A DNA stretch of 64,000 nucleotides from Acidisoma cellulosilyticum (GTDB lineage Bacteria > Pseudomonadota > Alphaproteobacteria > Acetobacterales > Acetobacteraceae), in assembly GCF_020621385.1 (NCBI RefSeq), contig NZ_JAESVA010000011.1, forward strand, positions 99,248-163,247, in the 5' to 3' direction. This document shows, piece after piece, positions 7,429 to 20,118 of the stretch (positions are counted from its first letter, which is position 1; each line of letters begins with the position of its first letter). The position numbers were made by a program, and so were the translations under genes. The notes below the pieces were generated by a model that had not been told where the DNA came from, ran no database searches, and was given only the letters and a program-made list of their open reading frames with translations.

Positions 7429-10400
7429 GTGACGTTTGTGTCTTACGCCCAGAATTTTGAAGACGTGATGCTTTGGCGAGCATTATCGGGTGTCGAGAGG
7501 GGCTTCTACATCGATGTCGGAGCGGCTCATCCCGATATCGATTCTGTAACGCGCGCTTTCTATGATCGGGGCTGGACGGGACTTAACATCGAACCGACCG
7601 CCGAATACAGCCTCCGCTTGACCGCAGCGCGTCCGCGTGATCGCAATCTTCGCTTGGCAGTCGGCGAGCATCCGGGCCGCGCCACATTTTTTGTTGTGGA
7701 CGGCACCGGCCTGTCCACGCTCGACGCTTCAGCCGTTGCCAGCTTGCAGGCCGCCGGAATGGAGGTTCGACGTGACGAGGTCGAAGTCGCAACGCTCCGT
7801 GATCTCTGGCTGCAATACGCCCCCGCAGAGGTGCATTTTCTAAAGATCGACGTTGAAGGGGCGGAACGCGCGGTACTGGCTGGTGCCGACTTTCATAAAT
7901 GCCGGCCTTGGATCGTCATCGTCGAAGCCACGGCGCCGATGTCCACCGTTGAGACCCACAAGGACTGGGAGCCGCTTCTCCTGCAGAACGGCTATGGTTT
8001 TGTCTGGTTCGATGGCCTGAACCGGTTTTACGTCGCAGACGAGAGGCGCGATCAGCTCGCGCCGGCGTTTCGGACGCCGCCCAATGTTTTTGATGATTTC
8101 ATTCGGGCCGGCGATAGCGAATGGGCGCGGCGCATTCATCAGGCTGAAACCCGCGTGACGGCGCTTCAAGAACGCGCTGTGCTTGCGGAAACGCGCATAG
8201 AACGAGAGGTCGCTGCAGCCGAGACACAGATCAAACGACGTGACGTGGAGATCGTGAATCTGCGCGCATCATTGCGTGCCGAAGAGCAGAAGCTGGCGGC
8301 GGCGCAGGCTGCCGCAGAGGCGGCTGAGGCTGCCGCGGCGACGGCTCAGGGGCAAGCGATCGCGCAGTCCAATAGAGCGGAGTCGGATTCGGAAAGGGCA
8401 TCGATCTATCAAAGGCGCGAGGCCGAAGCCCGCGCGGCGTTCGAGGCGATCCGCAGTAGCACGTCATGGCGCGTCACAGCGCCGTTGCGCAAACTGCGCT
8501 CGAAAGCGGCATCGCCCGGCCCAGTTCTGAGCGAGCCATTAGCCGTGCTGCCCCCGGCTGTTCTCGCCTTGCCACACGAGCCTGCTGTGGCGTTACCCAT
8601 CACGCTGCCGGCGCTGCCGCCGCCACCACCGCAGTCATTTCTTGGGCAGAACCGGCGCGTCGTCCATCAGTTCCATTCCGGCTCGGCGGTGGGAGACGCG
8701 ATCACGAATGCCATGTTCCTGACGCGCCGACATCTGCGCGCCATGGGCTACGAGAGCGATATCTTCGTCGAACATCGCGATGTGAACCTGGCCGCGGAAC
8801 TGCGGCTCATGGCCGAACTGCCGATCCATGATCGCTATGTGCTGATCGTCCGCTATTCGATGGGGTTCGACGCGTTTGGCCAGATTGCCAGCCTGGCTGC
8901 GCCCAAAATTCTGCTCTATCACAACATCACCCCTCCTCAGTTCTTCGAGGGGATTCCTTCCTTGCAACACTATACCGCGCTCGGTCGCGCGCAATTGCCC
9001 GAGTGGCGCAGCCGCGTCGTGACATCTCTCGCGGATAGCGACTACAATGCCATCGAGTTGCGCAATCTGGGCTTCGATCCCGTTCAGACCTGCAATCTGT
9101 TGCTTGATATTGATGCGATCGCTGCACGTGCGGCCCTTCACAAGGCGCCGAAAGGCGATATTTTCACCATTCTATTTGTCGGCCGCGTCTGCGCGTCTAA
9201 GGCACAGGCCGATCTTGTCGAGGTCTATGCGGCCTTTCGCGCGCGCTTCGCCAAGCCCTCGCGCCTTGTCATTGTCGGTCGGCACGGTGGGGTCGAGGAC
9301 GCCTATGTCACAGACGTCAAGGCGCGCATCGCCGCTCATGGGATGACCGATGATGTGCTGCTCACCGGTCTGATTTCGGATGAGGAGCGGGACCGCTGGT
9401 ACGCGGCAGCGGATGTCTATCTGTCGATGAGCCTGCATGAGGGTTTCGGCGTGCCGCTGGCCGAGGCGATGGTCTTTGACCTTCCTGTGCTGGCGCGGCC
9501 GGCGGGGGCTGTGCCCTATACTCTCTGTGGCACGGCTGGCCTTCTTGAGGACGACAGCGCTGACGCAGTCGCGACCAGGCTGATCGATTTGGCGGAAGAT
9601 ACCGATTGCCGCCGCAATATGCTTGCGCGGCAGCAATTGGCCTTGCGGCAATTCGCGCTGGATCAGCAGAAGCCGGCCCTGTTGCAGGCGCTGGCGGCTG
9701 CGGGCGCCGCGCCGCCGGCCGTGCCGGAAGCGCGAACACTTCTGCTCGCCAACGCAAACTTCGTCGTGACCGGGCATGTGAACGGCAGCTACAGTCTGGC
9801 GTCTATCAATCGCGGCCTTGCGCTTACCCTGGAGGAGGCGAAAGGCGGTTCGGTTCGGCTATTGCCTGTCGAGGGCGCGCCGACCGATGGGCTGACGCAA
9901 GTGCCGGCGGCGGAGATGGTGGCGCTGACCGATCTGATGCGGAGACCGAAATCGGGGACCGGGCCTGAGATCGTCATCAGCCAGCACTATCCCGTCTTCG
10001 TTCCGCCCGATGCCGGTGACTTGCTGCTCGCCCTCTTCTTCTGGGAAGAGTCTGTCATCCCTGCGGCGACTATTGCTGTCCTGAACGCCTCGTTCCGTGG
10101 CGTTCTTGCGCCGTCGCATTTTGTGGCGAAGGTGCTTCTCGATTCCGGCTTGACGATCCCGCTGCGTGTGGTCGGCTACGCGCCCCGCCTGGACTCTTTC
10201 CGCGCAATCGGTGCCGCGCACGCCGTCCGCGACGCGGGGCCCTTTACCTTTCTCCATGTCTCATCGGGGTTTCCGCGCAAAGGCGTCGATGTGCTGTTGG
10301 CGAGTTATGCGGACGCATTCCAGGCGCAAGACAATGTCCACCTGATCATCAAGACCTTTCCCAACCCGCACAACGAGGTCGCGTCGCAAATCGCGGACCT

Positions 10401-11963
10401 GCAGGCGGCAAATCCAGATCTCGCTCAGATTACCCTGCTCGATCGGGATATGGATGAGACGGATCTTTTGGAGCTCTATCGCAGCGCCAATGCCATGGTT
10501 CTGCCGACGCGCGGTGAAGGTTTCAATCTGCCCGCCGCCGAGGCGATTGCCGCGGGCTTGCCGGTGATCGTTACCGGGTTTGGCGGCCATATGGATTTCT
10601 GCGGAGCGGATCGCGCGCGTTTGATCGACTATCGCTTCGACCGCTCCGGCAGCCATCTTGCAAAGTCGGGCTCGGTCTGGGCGGAGCCCGACGCCTCTGA
10701 TCTCACGCAAGCGCTGCAAGAGGCGTTCCGCAAAGGGCCGGTGGCGGCAAAAGCGGCCGCCCTCGACGATACGGATGCTTTTGCCCGCAGGGTGGCAAGC
10801 GCTTCCGTGGACATCCTCATGAATCCGCCGCCGCCGCCGATGCGGCTTGGTTGGATGTCAAGCTACGATGTCCGCTGTGGAATTGCCGAGTATTCACGGC
10901 ACCTCATAGAGGCCCTCCCGGCCTCGGATCGGATCGGATCTGTCACCATCTTCGCAGATAAGAGGACAAGCGCTCAATCCCTCACCGACAACGGCCATAA
11001 GGTGATGGCAAGCTGGACACTCGGTCTTCCGGACGGCATCAGGCCAATCGAACATGCCATTGCATCCGATGACCCACATGTTCTCGTCATCCAGCATCAG
11101 CCCGGATTGTTTCAATGGCAGGAACTGGCGAAGCTTGTTTCTTCCGCAGCTTTGCGCGCCCGGATCGTTGTCCTGGTGCTTCATTCGACGACGCGCATTT
11201 GGGACATTCCGGAAGAGCTGCGGCCGCCGGTAATCGCTGCTTTGAACAGCATCGCACGTGTTATTGTGCATACATTGGATGACCTCAACCAGTTAAAGAA
11301 ACTGGGTCTGATTGAAAACGTGACGCTATTGGCACACGGTGCGCGGGTGCCGGAATCCGAACCGACGCCGGCACGCGCAATCACCCGTAGCTCATTCCCC
11401 GTGATCGGGTGCTATGGCTTTTTTCTGCCGGACAAAGGCATCCCGCAGCTTATTGAGGCTATCGCGTTGCTGCGCTCGGAATATCCAAGCATCAGGCTCC
11501 GCCTTGTCAACGCCGATTACGGGATACCGGAGTCAGCCGCGCAAATCGCTCTGTGCAGGGCATTGGCGGAGAGCAAGGGTCTCGCCGATGCGGTCGAGTT
11601 CCATACGGACTTTCTTCCCCATGCCGAGTCACTCAGCCTACTGGCCGGATGCGATGTTGTGGCACTGCCCTACCAAACATCGAAGGAAGCATCCAGCGCC
11701 GCGCTCAGAACCGCACTTGGCGCCGGCGCTCCGGTTGTGGTGACCCCCTTGGGGCTATTCAACGAGGCCGCCTCGGCGGTGGCTCGTCTTGGTGGCACAG
11801 ATACCGCGAGCATCGCCGAAGGCATTGGCCTCCTATTGGAAGACCAAGAGCGACGTGGCGCGCTGAAACGTGATGCCCGCACATGGCTTGAGGAGCGTGC
11901 TTGGCCTTCGGTCGCTCTGAAATTTCAAAACATGCTGTTGGGTTTACACGTCCAAAAGCAGAT

Positions 11964-11976
<13 letters not shown>
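7429..11976 (+). CDS. Giant fusion: FkbM methyltransferase plus three GT4-type glycosyltransferase domains
   Basis: This 1515-aa protein is read from the GTG at 7429, which has a GGAGGC Shine-Dalgarno six bases upstream. Residues 1-240 are a second FkbM methyltransferase (FYIDVGAAHPDIDSVT, then VHFLKIDVEGAERAVLAG). Residues ~245-330 form an Ala/Glu-rich coiled coil, followed by a Pro-rich linker. Three GT-B units follow: ~405-760 (ILFVGRVCASKAQADLVEVY, MSLHEGFGVPLAEAM), ~770-1120 (LHVSSGFPRKGVDVLLASY, PTRGEGFNLPAAEAIAAGLP) and ~1135-1510 (GWMSSYDVRCGIAEYSRHLI, IGCYGFFLPDKGIPQLIEAI). The third lacks an obvious EGFG-type motif (it reads ALPYQTSKEASSAALRTAL). It probably builds a multi-sugar, partly methylated chain. 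The 3' end overlaps the convergent rmd gene by 13 bp. Confidence 0.85.
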
Positions 11977-13867
<1,891 letters not shown>

Positions 13868-14166
13868 TCAAGGTTCGCCCCGTTCCTGATACTCTGATAC
13901 CCGGTTCCGTCTTGATGGCAAGAGGCAAGCCTCTCATTGAGGTAGGGCAAAGTCGTCCTGCTTCGTCGCGGCGCGGCGATCGCCTGTCGCGCTGCATCTG
14001 CTTCAGCTTTGCGGGCGTTAATCTAAATTGGATTTGCCACGATACTGGGGGAGGGCCGATCACGTTGATGGAGGAGCCGAAGCCATGTATCCCTCTGTCA
14101 TTGAGCTCTCTCCAAGTTTTGCTGCTTTGCAACAGGGATGGGGGCAAGCTAGAAGACGGGGTTATA
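13868..14166. other. Divergent intergenic region between gmd and the large glycosyltransferase
   Basis: The stretch holds the start regions of both genes. The downstream frame is open upstream of 14167, but the residues there do not look like protein. I see no clear repeat or operator. A GGGGTTATA element precedes the ATG at 14167. Confidence 0.5.
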
Positions 14167-17100
14167 ATGTCTAGCATTAAGCGCATAATTTCTGGACCAG
14201 CGAAGAAGCTGCATACAGCGGTCAGGGTTATACGTCATCAACGCGCTGATTTGCTGCCCTTGTTGGGCAGAAACCTCCGCCCCGCGCGCACCGCACGAAT
14301 CCTGAAGCTGAACGCTGAAATCACCAAGCTGGCCCAGGATATCGGTGGTTCATATGTCGGGAATTCAAGCCCCACAGTCTCAGCCGTTCCGGATTCAAAG
14401 GCGGTTGTGGTCTCCATAATCATTACGACGAGCGGCGATGAACCAGCCTATCTACTTGATACAATCGAAAGCCTTCGGTGGCAAAGTTCTCAGAACTGGG
14501 AAGCCATTGTTTGTGTCATAAAGGAAGGACAGGACGGCAAGCGATGGAATCGCCTTCGCTCGATACGGCCGCTTTGGTCGGGCGCTCGGGTTGTTCGTCT
14601 ACCGGGGGTATCGACGTCGCGTGGGTCCGCTCTTCAGAGCGCCGTGAAACAAGCAAAAGGCGCTTTCACGATTGTACTCGACGCAGGCGATCTGCTTTCC
14701 AAAGATGCCATTGCTATCCTCCTCGACCAGATAGCAAGCTACCCAGATTCGGTGATGATCTATGGTGATGAAGCTAGCCGCGTGACTGGGGGGGAGCCGA
14801 TCAATCTAATTGCCAAGCCGGGCTGGTCGCCGGAAAGGCTCGCGAGCTACAACTACTTTGGCCGTCCATCGGCCTTGAGGCGAGAGTCGATCCTAGCCGC
14901 AGGTGGCTATGCCGGCGATCTAGGGCTGGCGACTGAGTGGGACATGGCGCTCAGGCTCGCACGTCCCTTCGCTGAGACCGCAAACGCCCGAGGCATCAGG
15001 CATATTCCAAGCGTCCTCTGCCATCGCATCCATGACAACGATCGTCCATCACCGGAGGACGCGCGATCAGTGCAATTCCGCCTGACCGCAGAGCGCCACT
15101 GGTCGCGACAGGCGATCAAGGCTGACATCAAAACCTCGCCTCATGGCGTCCAGCTTGCGACTTGGCCGATCACGCGGCCGCCGCTCGTCTCAGTGATCTT
15201 GGCGGACCCTCATGACGCAAGAGCTTTGGGTCGTTTTTGCCTTAAGATGACGCAGGTTGTCACCGCTGCACCTATCCAAATCGTTATTGTCGATCCTGGG
15301 CGGCAGGAACCGGAATGTCATGCTCTCTATCGCACCATCGAAGCGGCGGGCGGAGCGGTGGTCCAGTCCACACCAGACAGGGGCTATTATCATGCTTGCA
15401 ACGTCGGTGCGGCTGCCGCGCGAGGTGAGCTTTTGCTGTTCCTGCGGCTTGGCGTTGAATTCCAGACGCTAGACTGGCTCGCAGAACTCGTTCGGCACGC
15501 GATCCGACCTGGCGTTGGTGTGGTGGCTCCAAGATTTGAACCGCTTGATGATGGGCGGTTCGGCGCCCCAGAAAATCCGATTTATTTCTCTGGCCCATGC
15601 CAGATCATCAGACGAAATGTCTTTAACCGTATCGGCGGATATGATGAACGATTCCAATTGATGCATGGCGACGCCGCGTTGAGTTTGAGTGCCAGTACGT
15701 TTGGATATCGCAATATACAGGTAGAACCGTCATTAGCTTGGGACGATAAATTCCAAATTCAGAATATCGAAGTTGATGATACATCTATTCTGACGTCCCA
15801 GATGGATGCGCTCGGAATCGGCGGTCTTAGGCCCTATGCGATCGGGCCAGGGGCGGCGGGCAGTTCTCAGCAGAACGGTCCACATCAATCATGCGATCTG
15901 CCGACGAGGTCTCGGACTCTGGACCTGAACAATGATCGCGAGATGAGCTGCAGTGTGGGACGGCCAATCACTGAAATCGTCGTCGAGGCTGATGGGGATC
16001 TTCGTATCACCGACATTTCGGCAGCCGCCCGCTTTATAATTACGCTGCTAAGACGTCGCGTTTCACTTCGACAGCGTTTTCCGATGGCACTGTCAGATGG
16101 AGCAAATGGCGCGTTCTGCCGCTGGTTGACCGACGATGACGAGGCGTCTTTTGGTCTCGAACCGGAGGAAAAGGCAATAATTCTTGGCGCCTTTGAGGCG
16201 GATTTGTCAAAGAAAGGGCGCCAAGTAGCCTTTTATAGCGAGGCTTTACGAGCATCCTCTCCGCTCTTTCTTTTACCAGAAGGAAGGGGTGCTTTGGCGA
16301 CTATTCTTTTTGCCGCTGTCGATTCTCGTGTTTTGACGCTTGAGGAAGTCTGGTGGACAATGCTTCAGTCAGCTGAATCTATTGGCTCAGAAATGATTCA
16401 GACTTGGCTTTACACACCGGACTGGCAGAGTAAATTTCCTGCGGGCCTTAATGTAGCGGGAAAAGGGCCCGTTTCTCGCTGGATCCGTGATCGGTTCAAT
16501 ACATCTGCAAGCTATGTCGATGAGCTTTCATGGCCATTATCAACCAGACAGCTAACCAATGAGTCGGATCGATTGATCGAGGAGGAGAATGAGCCATCGA
16601 TCAATTCGACGATTGAAGGGGTCAATATTCTTGCTCATTTTACCTATCCGTCTGGACTGCGCGTGTCAGCGGAAAATATCGCCGATAGTCTGAGAAGCCA
16701 GAACGTCCCGTTATCCTTACGAAACGTGCCGGTTAACCTGTCTTGGGATGAGCCGGAATTCGAACGATATAGCGGGGTCGAAAGCTATGACTTGTCCATC
16801 ATTCACGTTCAGCCCGAACCCTACTTCGCCGATGTTTTTACGCGGGCAGGTATAAGCGAACGCTCTCCAATGACCTATCGCATTGGCTATTGGTATTGGG
16901 AATCGGAGGATATCCCTGAGGCCTGGGACTTGGCCGCGTCCAAATGCGACGAACTCTGGACAGCCACATCTTTCGTAAGTGATGCATTGAAGTCTCGCTA
17001 TGCGAAACCGGTTCATATTTTGCCGCCTGGTTTCCAAATTCCCGAATTCCGTATGAGTTCAAGATCGCACTTCGGATTGCCCGAAGGACCTTTCATGTTC

Positions 17101-17697
17101 CTGTTTATGTTTCATATGACGAGCGCGATCGAGCGCAAGAACCCGCTTGGTCTAATCGCGGCATTCCGCGCTGCCTTCGATCCGAAAGATGATGTCATGC
17201 TCGTCATCAAGACGACATTCGGTAACGACCATCCGACGCAGCTTGCCGGCCTTCGTGCGGCGGCAGCAGGTTTCCCAATCTACATCATCGATGATGTTTA
17301 CGATCGTAGCGATACGCTTAGTCTTATGAGCATATGCGATTGTTACATCTCCCTGCATCGTAGCGAGGGCCTGGGACTGACAATGATCGAAGCGATGCTT
17401 TTGGGCAAACCGTCAATCGCTACCGGTTATTCCGGGAATGTCGACTTCATGAATGACAGTAATAGCCTCCTCGTAGACCATCGTGTCGTGACATTGGATC
17501 GTGATATCCCTAATTATCGTCGCGGTTTGCGATGGGCCCAGCCATCAATCGATCATGCTATCGTTCATATGCGCTATGTTTTCGACAATCGAGACGCAGC
17601 GCATGATCTTGGCTTGCGCGGGCAAGCAGACCTGCAGACCAGGATGAGCCATCATCAAGCGGGTTCCGCCATGGTTCGGCGTCTTGCGGCGCTGTGA
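14167..17697 (+). CDS. Multi-domain glycosyltransferase (GT2-GT2-GT4)
   Basis: This 1176-aa protein starts at the ATG at 14167 (SSIKRIISGPAKK). Residues ~75-330 are a GT2-like domain (VVSIIITTSGDEPAYLLDTI, VLDAGDLLSKDAI). Residues ~340-550 are a second GT2-like domain (VNVILADP-type start, RGYYHACNVGAAAARGELLL, CQIIRRNVFNRIGGYDERF). A poorly recognised middle follows. The C-terminal ~360 residues are GT-B (YRIGYWYWESEDIPEAWD, HRSEGLGLTMIEAMLLGKPS). The second GT2 lacks a clear DXD where DADD-type motifs normally lie (LRLGVEF), so it may be inactive. The middle and 3' third are noticeably more AT-rich than the neighbours. It probably acts with the 7429-11976 fusion and gmd/rmd in one glycan pathway. 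Confidence 0.85.
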   Translation: MSSIKRIISGPAKKLHTAVRVIRHQRADLLPLLGRNLRPARTARILKLNAEITKLAQDIGGSYVGNSSPTVSAVPDSKAVVVSIIITTSGDEPAYLLDTIESLRWQSSQNWEAIVCVIKEGQDGKRWNRLRSIRPLWSGARVVRLPGVSTSRGSALQSAVKQAKGAFTIVLDAGDLLSKDAIAILLDQIASYPDSVMIYGDEASRVTGGEPINLIAKPGWSPERLASYNYFGRPSALRRESILAAGGYAGDLGLATEWDMALRLARPFAETANARGIRHIPSVLCHRIHDNDRPSPEDARSVQFRLTAERHWSRQAIKADIKTSPHGVQLATWPITRPPLVSVILADPHDARALGRFCLKMTQVVTAAPIQIVIVDPGRQEPECHALYRTIEAAGGAVVQSTPDRGYYHACNVGAAAARGELLLFLRLGVEFQTLDWLAELVRHAIRPGVGVVAPRFEPLDDGRFGAPENPIYFSGPCQIIRRNVFNRIGGYDERFQLMHGDAALSLSASTFGYRNIQVEPSLAWDDKFQIQNIEVDDTSILTSQMDALGIGGLRPYAIGPGAAGSSQQNGPHQSCDLPTRSRTLDLNNDREMSCSVGRPITEIVVEADGDLRITDISAAARFIITLLRRRVSLRQRFPMALSDGANGAFCRWLTDDDEASFGLEPEEKAIILGAFEADLSKKGRQVAFYSEALRASSPLFLLPEGRGALATILFAAVDSRVLTLEEVWWTMLQSAESIGSEMIQTWLYTPDWQSKFPAGLNVAGKGPVSRWIRDRFNTSASYVDELSWPLSTRQLTNESDRLIEEENEPSINSTIEGVNILAHFTYPSGLRVSAENIADSLRSQNVPLSLRNVPVNLSWDEPEFERYSGVESYDLSIIHVQPEPYFADVFTRAGISERSPMTYRIGYWYWESEDIPEAWDLAASKCDELWTATSFVSDALKSRYAKPVHILPPGFQIPEFRMSSRSHFGLPEGPFMFLFMFHMTSAIERKNPLGLIAAFRAAFDPKDDVMLVIKTTFGNDHPTQLAGLRAAAAGFPIYIIDDVYDRSDTLSLMSICDCYISLHRSEGLGLTMIEAMLLGKPSIATGYSGNVDFMNDSNSLLVDHRVVTLDRDIPNYRRGLRWAQPSIDHAIVHMRYVFDNRDAAHDLGLRGQADLQTRMSHHQAGSAMVRRLAAL

Positions 17698-17736
17698 GTT
17701 GTAATCGCGAGAGGTAAGATTGCGCGATGAAAAATC

Positions 17737-18549
17737 GTGCAGCTTGTAGAACATGAGAGGATCAAGGAAATTAACGATGGCACCGTGAGTGCAATTTCTC
17801 CCGACTCGTTATACGTCATCTTGCTGGCGCCTTTCGTTGGCAGTTTCCTTGGTGTCCTGATAAAGCGGCTGCCGAAGCGGCTGCCGGTCGCCTTTGACCG
17901 GTCACGCTGCGATGATTGCAATCATATATTGGGGCCGCTTGATCTCGTTCCGCTGATCAGCTTTGTTGCCCTTCGCGGAAAATGCCGGTTTTGTAGCGCG
18001 CCGATAGGACTGTTTTACGTCTCGATCGAACTCGCGGCGCTCACGATTGCCGTGATCGCAATCGCGATGAGCGTCGATCCGGCAGTGATGTGGTTTGGAT
18101 GCGTCCTGGGTTGGGCGCTTTTGGCCCTTGCCTGGATCGACTGGGGATACATGATCCTGCCGGACGTCCTGACCTTGCCGCTTATCCTACTGGGGCTTTT
18201 CGCGACATATTGGCTCGACCCGGGCGATATCACGGATCATGCATTGGCCGCGGCCTTCGGTTACCTGGCCTTTCGCGCTATCGCTGTCCTCTACCGTCGG
18301 ATTCGTGGTCGGGACGGTTTGGGTGAAGGTGACGCCAAGCTGATGGCGGCAGCCGGCTCCTGGGTCGGCATTGGACCTCTGCCTTACATTCTGATCGGCG
18401 GCGCTGTTTTGACTTTAGCGGCGGCCGCCTTGAAGTCTTGGTGGTCGCGTCAATCTATCGAGCCTAGGATGCGGCTTCCCCTCGGCGCTGGCCTGTGTCT
18501 GGCTTTGTGGATTGTATGGGTCTTTGCGAGCAGCTCTATAATGCGTTGA
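17737..18549 (+). CDS. gspO: Type IV prepilin peptidase / GspO (aspartic protease A24)
   Basis: The 270-aa polytopic membrane protein starts at the GTG at 17737; a second GTG at 17785 is also possible. The N-terminal domain has two CxxC pairs (CDDCN and CRFC), as in PilD/GspO. The two catalytic Asp residues are visible in LAWIDWGYMILPD and GEGDAKLMAAAGSW (the GxGD motif). It cleaves and N-methylates the prepilin leaders of GspG-K. In locus B the homologue (47401-48243) sits next to gspG and the transglycosylase. Here it is separated from them by the glycan island. Confidence 0.92.
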   Translation: MQLVEHERIKEINDGTVSAISPDSLYVILLAPFVGSFLGVLIKRLPKRLPVAFDRSRCDDCNHILGPLDLVPLISFVALRGKCRFCSAPIGLFYVSIELAALTIAVIAIAMSVDPAVMWFGCVLGWALLALAWIDWGYMILPDVLTLPLILLGLFATYWLDPGDITDHALAAAFGYLAFRAIAVLYRRIRGRDGLGEGDAKLMAAAGSWVGIGPLPYILIGGAVLTLAAAALKSWWSRQSIEPRMRLPLGAGLCLALWIVWVFASSSIMR

Positions 18550-18620
18550 TGCGAGGGTTTCAGTCCTATGTGTTTGCTGCCAACATTTGATGGAGTGGAT
18601 CAAGCCGGAATCTTTTAGGC

Positions 18621-18970
18621 TCACTTGTCCAGCATTGTCTGACCCGACAGGCGCGAGACGGAAATCATGCCGCTGGCACCTGAAATACGGTGCTTGGGGG
18701 CAGCGTTGAGCATGGCCTTGTTGTTTGGCGGTTGAACCATGGAGAAGCCACCGCCCGCGAGGGCAATGCGCCAGGCGATGTCAAAATCCGACGGATGCAG
18801 TGGCAACAAGCGCAGCAGCAGAAAGGCGATGCTGACGACGAGCATGCCGAGTGATGTGAGTAACGCCGCCGGATAGCGGTCTGCCATGCGGCCGACCAGG
18901 GGCGCCGTCACCACGATTGCGATGGGCCAGGCCGTCATGATCAATCCGGTTTCCACAGGACCGCGATGAC
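18621..18970 (-). pseudogene. Remnant of a DHA2-type MFS drug transporter
   Basis: Only the C-terminal third or less of an MFS exporter is readable: VETGLIMTAWPIAIVVTAPL, VGRMADRYPAALLTSLGMLV, and the motif MVQPPNNKAMLNAAPKHR followed by ASGMISVSRLSGQTM. These are standard for the last membrane segments of DHA2 drug:H+ antiporters, which are normally ~450-500 residues. The frame upstream degenerates (arginine-rich, no membrane segments), and the protein stops soon after SGQTMLDK where a full protein would continue. I read it as a decayed gene left between the T2SS/glycan region and the ABC cluster. Confidence 0.7.
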
Positions 18971-19079
18971 TTCGACAAGCCATCGTCGGACGAAAGCAAA
19001 AGCGCAGGCGCAACTGACGTCATAGCGGTCTTACAGAGAAAGGCGGCTGTATGGCGATCTTTTGGCCCGCAGCGGCCAA

Positions 19080-19829
19080 TTAGATAACCTCATTGAAGGG
19101 GATCTCTGCGCGATTGGCCGCTTTCATGACATGGAGATGCATGAAATAGGCAGCATCCTCGGCCGAATGTCTTTCGATCGCCCTGAAGATATTCTCATGC
19201 TCATTCAAGGGTTCTGACAGCCGCCGGTGAGAGGCAAGCGGCAGACGAAGGTTTTCGCGGAAGGTGGCGCCGAACTGGTCATAAAGATCCAGCAGAAGCT
19301 GGCTGCCGGAGCAGGTCAGAATCATGCGATGAAATTCGAAATCGCATTGCACATAACTGACCAGGTCCTCATCGCGGACGGCACTGCGGCTGGCCGCAAT
19401 ATTGGCAGCCATTTCATCGATTTGACTTTGGGTCGCGCGGGTCGCCGCGATCCGCGCCCCGTATCCTTCGATCATGAACCGAAACTGATAGATCTCTGAC
19501 TGCTCATAGCCTTTGCCGGATTTCGGCTGGCTTCCATGAGCCTCCGTCCCCTCCGTATCGGCGACAATCGTTCCCTGCCTCGGTATCGTTCTTAATACGC
19601 CGAAGGCTTCGAGGATTGACAGCGCCTCTCGCAAGGACGAGCGACTGACTTTCAAGGTCTTGGCGAGATCCCGTTGCGGTGGCAATGCTTCGCCGATCGG
19701 CCATTTGCCCGCCTTGATCAGGCCGTGCAGATGGCGGGAGGTCGCGTGGGCAACCTGAACCTCGGAAGATGGGGCTTGCTCAACCTGCCCGCAGACGTCG
19801 TCGCTGGTCACCTCAGGCAGTCTCCTCAC
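19080..19829 (-). CDS. FadR-subfamily GntR transcriptional regulator (FCD domain)
   Basis: The 249-aa protein begins at a GTG. The N-terminal winged helix reads WPIGEALPPQRDLAKTLKVS then SRSSLREALSILEAFGVL. The C-terminal all-helical FCD ligand domain has the metal/effector histidine context CDFEFHRMILTCSGSQ and MHLHVMKAANRA. It is divergent from the ABC importer, SDR, amidase and RutA cluster and is its probable repressor or sensor. A TGGTCCGACCT element and a 10-bp palindrome lie just upstream of its start. The effector is unknown but may be the transported substrate or a metabolite of it. Confidence 0.88.
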   Translation of the reverse strand: MRRLPEVTSDDVCGQVEQAPSSEVQVAHATSRHLHGLIKAGKWPIGEALPPQRDLAKTLKVSRSSLREALSILEAFGVLRTIPRQGTIVADTEGTEAHGSQPKSGKGYEQSEIYQFRFMIEGYGARIAATRATQSQIDEMAANIAASRSAVRDEDLVSYVQCDFEFHRMILTCSGSQLLLDLYDQFGATFRENLRLPLASHRRLSEPLNEHENIFRAIERHSAEDAAYFMHLHVMKAANRAEIPFNEVI

Positions 19830-19834
19830 GCGTT

Positions 19835-19859
19835 ATAGGCCTATCGTCTGGTCCGACCT
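19835..19859. promoter_or_regulatory. Candidate operator for the FCD/GntR regulator
   Basis: TGGTCCGACCT at 19849-19859 matches the TGGTnnnACCn pattern bound by many FadR-type regulators. Beside it is a perfect 10-bp palindrome, ATAGGCCTAT, at 19835-19844. Both lie 6-30 bases upstream of the regulator's start codon in the divergent intergenic region, where they could control the regulator itself and possibly the ABC operon. Confidence 0.5.
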
Positions 19860-20118
19860 GAGCTTGGCCAGTTCTCCAATCGCACCTGAAACATCCCCAG
19901 CGCACAGATTTAGTCAAGAGGCTGTCTTATAAAACCCAGAATTTTTGGGTGTAATTGCATTATTTATAATCAAATGCCAAAAAAATCAGCGGAATAATTT
20001 TTACATTTATCATCTTGACGCAAAATTGTGCGAATGTTCATATATCGTGGTCGGGCCAGAGAGCGCTTGTCTGTATCTCACGCCCCAGCAGCGGATTCAA
20101 TGGAGGCTTGTTGCACAG

